A stretch of 31,144 nucleotides of DNA from CAYPGJ01 sp964638515 (GTDB taxonomy: Bacteria > Planctomycetota > Phycisphaerae > Phycisphaerales > UBA1924). The stretch lies in assembly GCA_964638515.1 (NCBI GenBank), contig CAZWZL010000033.1, forward strand, positions 1-31,144, read 5' to 3'. Within the stretch, counting starts at the first letter, position 1. Every line of letters begins with the position of its first letter. The position numbers and the translations under genes are program-made. The notes beneath the pieces were generated by a model. It made no database searches. It had not been told where the DNA came from and was given only the letters and a program-made list of their open reading frames with translations. This document shows positions 30,552 through 31,144 of this stretch, one piece after another.

Positions 30552-31144
30552 TCAGGTCGTTCCGGCGGCCTCGGCCTCGACGGGCTTCGGCTCGGCTTCG
30601 AGCCCTTCGAACGACAGGTGCTCCTGGCCTTCCTTCCGCGTGACCTTGATGCGGCCCTTGCCCTTGAATTCGCCCGTGAGGATCGATTCGGAGAGCGGGT
30701 CCTCCACGAACTGGCCGATCGCGCGCCGCAGCGGGCGGGCGCCGAAGTCCGGGTTGTAGCCCTTGTCGATGAGGAAGTCCTTCGCGGGCTGATCGAGCTC
30801 GAGAACGATGCCCTGCTCCTGCAGCCGCTTCGTGACCTTGCCCACCTCGTACTCGACGATGGTGTACAGATCGACCTTGGTGAGCGGGCGGAAGACAATG
30901 ATCTCGTCGAGCCGGTTGATGAACTCGGGACGGAAGTACCGCTCGATCTCCTTCAGCAGCACGGTCTTGATGTTGTCATAGTCCGTCGCCTCGGTGCGCT
31001 TCCCGAACCCGAACCCCGCCCCGCCCTTGATGATCTCCGAGCCGAGGTTGCTCGTCATGATCATGATCGGGTTGCGGAAGTCCACGTTGCGCCCGTAGGA
31101 GTCTGTCAGGCGGCCTTCCTCCATGTTCTGCAGCAGCATGTTGA
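30552..31144 (-). CDS. clpC: ClpC/ClpB-type AAA+ unfoldase, C-terminal part (cut by window edge)
   Basis: About 197 C-terminal residues of an HSP100 ATPase are present; the reading frame runs off the right edge. The segment begins just after Walker B of the second AAA+ domain (NMLLQNMEEGRLTDSYGR). It contains sensor 1 (IMTSNLGSE), the arginine-finger region RPEFINRLDEIIVFRPL, and the D2-small domain with sensor 2, GARPLRRAI. The protein unfolds substrates for ClpP proteolysis (ClpC) or disaggregates proteins (ClpB). The GFGFGKRTEATDYDNIK insertion and the RPLTKVDLYTIVEYEVGKV segment are more like ClpC. The tail after 165 is long and acidic, ending EAEAAGTT. Its plus strand is relatively C-rich compared with the adjacent GT41 region, probably from codon bias of a highly expressed gene. 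Confidence 0.85.
   Translation of the reverse strand, partial: NMLLQNMEEGRLTDSYGRNVDFRNPIMIMTSNLGSEIIKGGAGFGFGKRTEATDYDNIKTVLLKEIERYFRPEFINRLDEIIVFRPLTKVDLYTIVEYEVGKVTKRLQEQGIVLELDQPAKDFLIDKGYNPDFGARPLRRAIGQFVEDPLSESILTGEFKGKGRIKVTRKEGQEHLSFEGLEAEPKPVEAEAAGTT

Noticed and set aside
1..31144. CRISPR arrays, tRNA or rRNA genes, insertion sequences, phage or defence genes
   Set aside because: I found no regularly spaced repeats, no tRNA-like cloverleaf, no transposase or integrase motifs, and no known defence-system domains.

Overview
The window is high-GC bacterial DNA, densely packed, with no RNA genes and no mobile elements that I could see. The gene content points to a member of the Planctomycetota, most likely the Phycisphaerae. 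It has pseudopilin-like proteins with an N-terminal prepilin motif and a C-terminal H-x9-DG-type segment, secreted proteins ending in EF-hand/dockerin-like repeats, other secreted proteins ending in a PEP-CTERM-like Pro/hydrophobic/Arg tail, a squalene-hopene cyclase, and several TPR-GT41 glycosyltransferases. The taxonomic placement is an inference from gene content.

Layout. From 1 to 5.8 kb lie a pseudopilin-like gene behind a Fur-box-like palindrome, tyrS, an ankyrin protein, a CBS-pair protein, a DUF971 protein, and a secreted alpha/beta hydrolase whose stop codon overlaps the GTG start of pyrF. From 5.9 to 11.7 kb is a run of exported proteins: an FG-GAP propeller protein with a dockerin-like tail, a repeat protein with a dockerin-like tail, a PEP-CTERM-like protein and a small secreted protein. 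An SRPBCC protein and a tiny glycine-zipper membrane protein follow. From 11.9 to 16.7 kb on the minus strand are a TlpA-like thioredoxin protein, squalene-hopene cyclase and a GT2 glycosyltransferase of the hopanoid-associated type. From 16.8 to 21.0 kb are nnrE, pdxH, dnaB and a second pseudopilin-like gene. From 21.2 to 23.3 kb are two tandem paralogous PEP-CTERM-like proteins separated by a strong terminator. From 23.3 to 30.4 kb is a minus-strand operon of four consecutive, divergent TPR-GT41 (OGT/SPINDLY-like) glycosyltransferases. The window ends inside a clpC/clpB-type gene.

Two things stand out. First, the four-gene GT41 cassette is translationally linked (11-nt gap, 8-nt overlap, 4-nt overlap). 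All copies keep the UDP-sugar-site residues, but they differ in several other conserved blocks, which suggests a set of enzymes with different acceptors. It lies beside genes for two exported surface proteins. Second, the plus strand flips abruptly from C-rich to G-rich near 13.8 kb, inside the intact squalene-hopene cyclase gene and regardless of gene orientation on either side. That is the polarity expected at a replication origin. Because it sits in the most conserved part of a gene, it could also be an inversion through recombination between two cyclase copies, or an assembly join.

No stretch without a gene exceeds 300 bases. The longest are 9471-9755, 22127-22397, 2851-3063 and 21034-21241, and what they hold is given in the entries below where anything was found.
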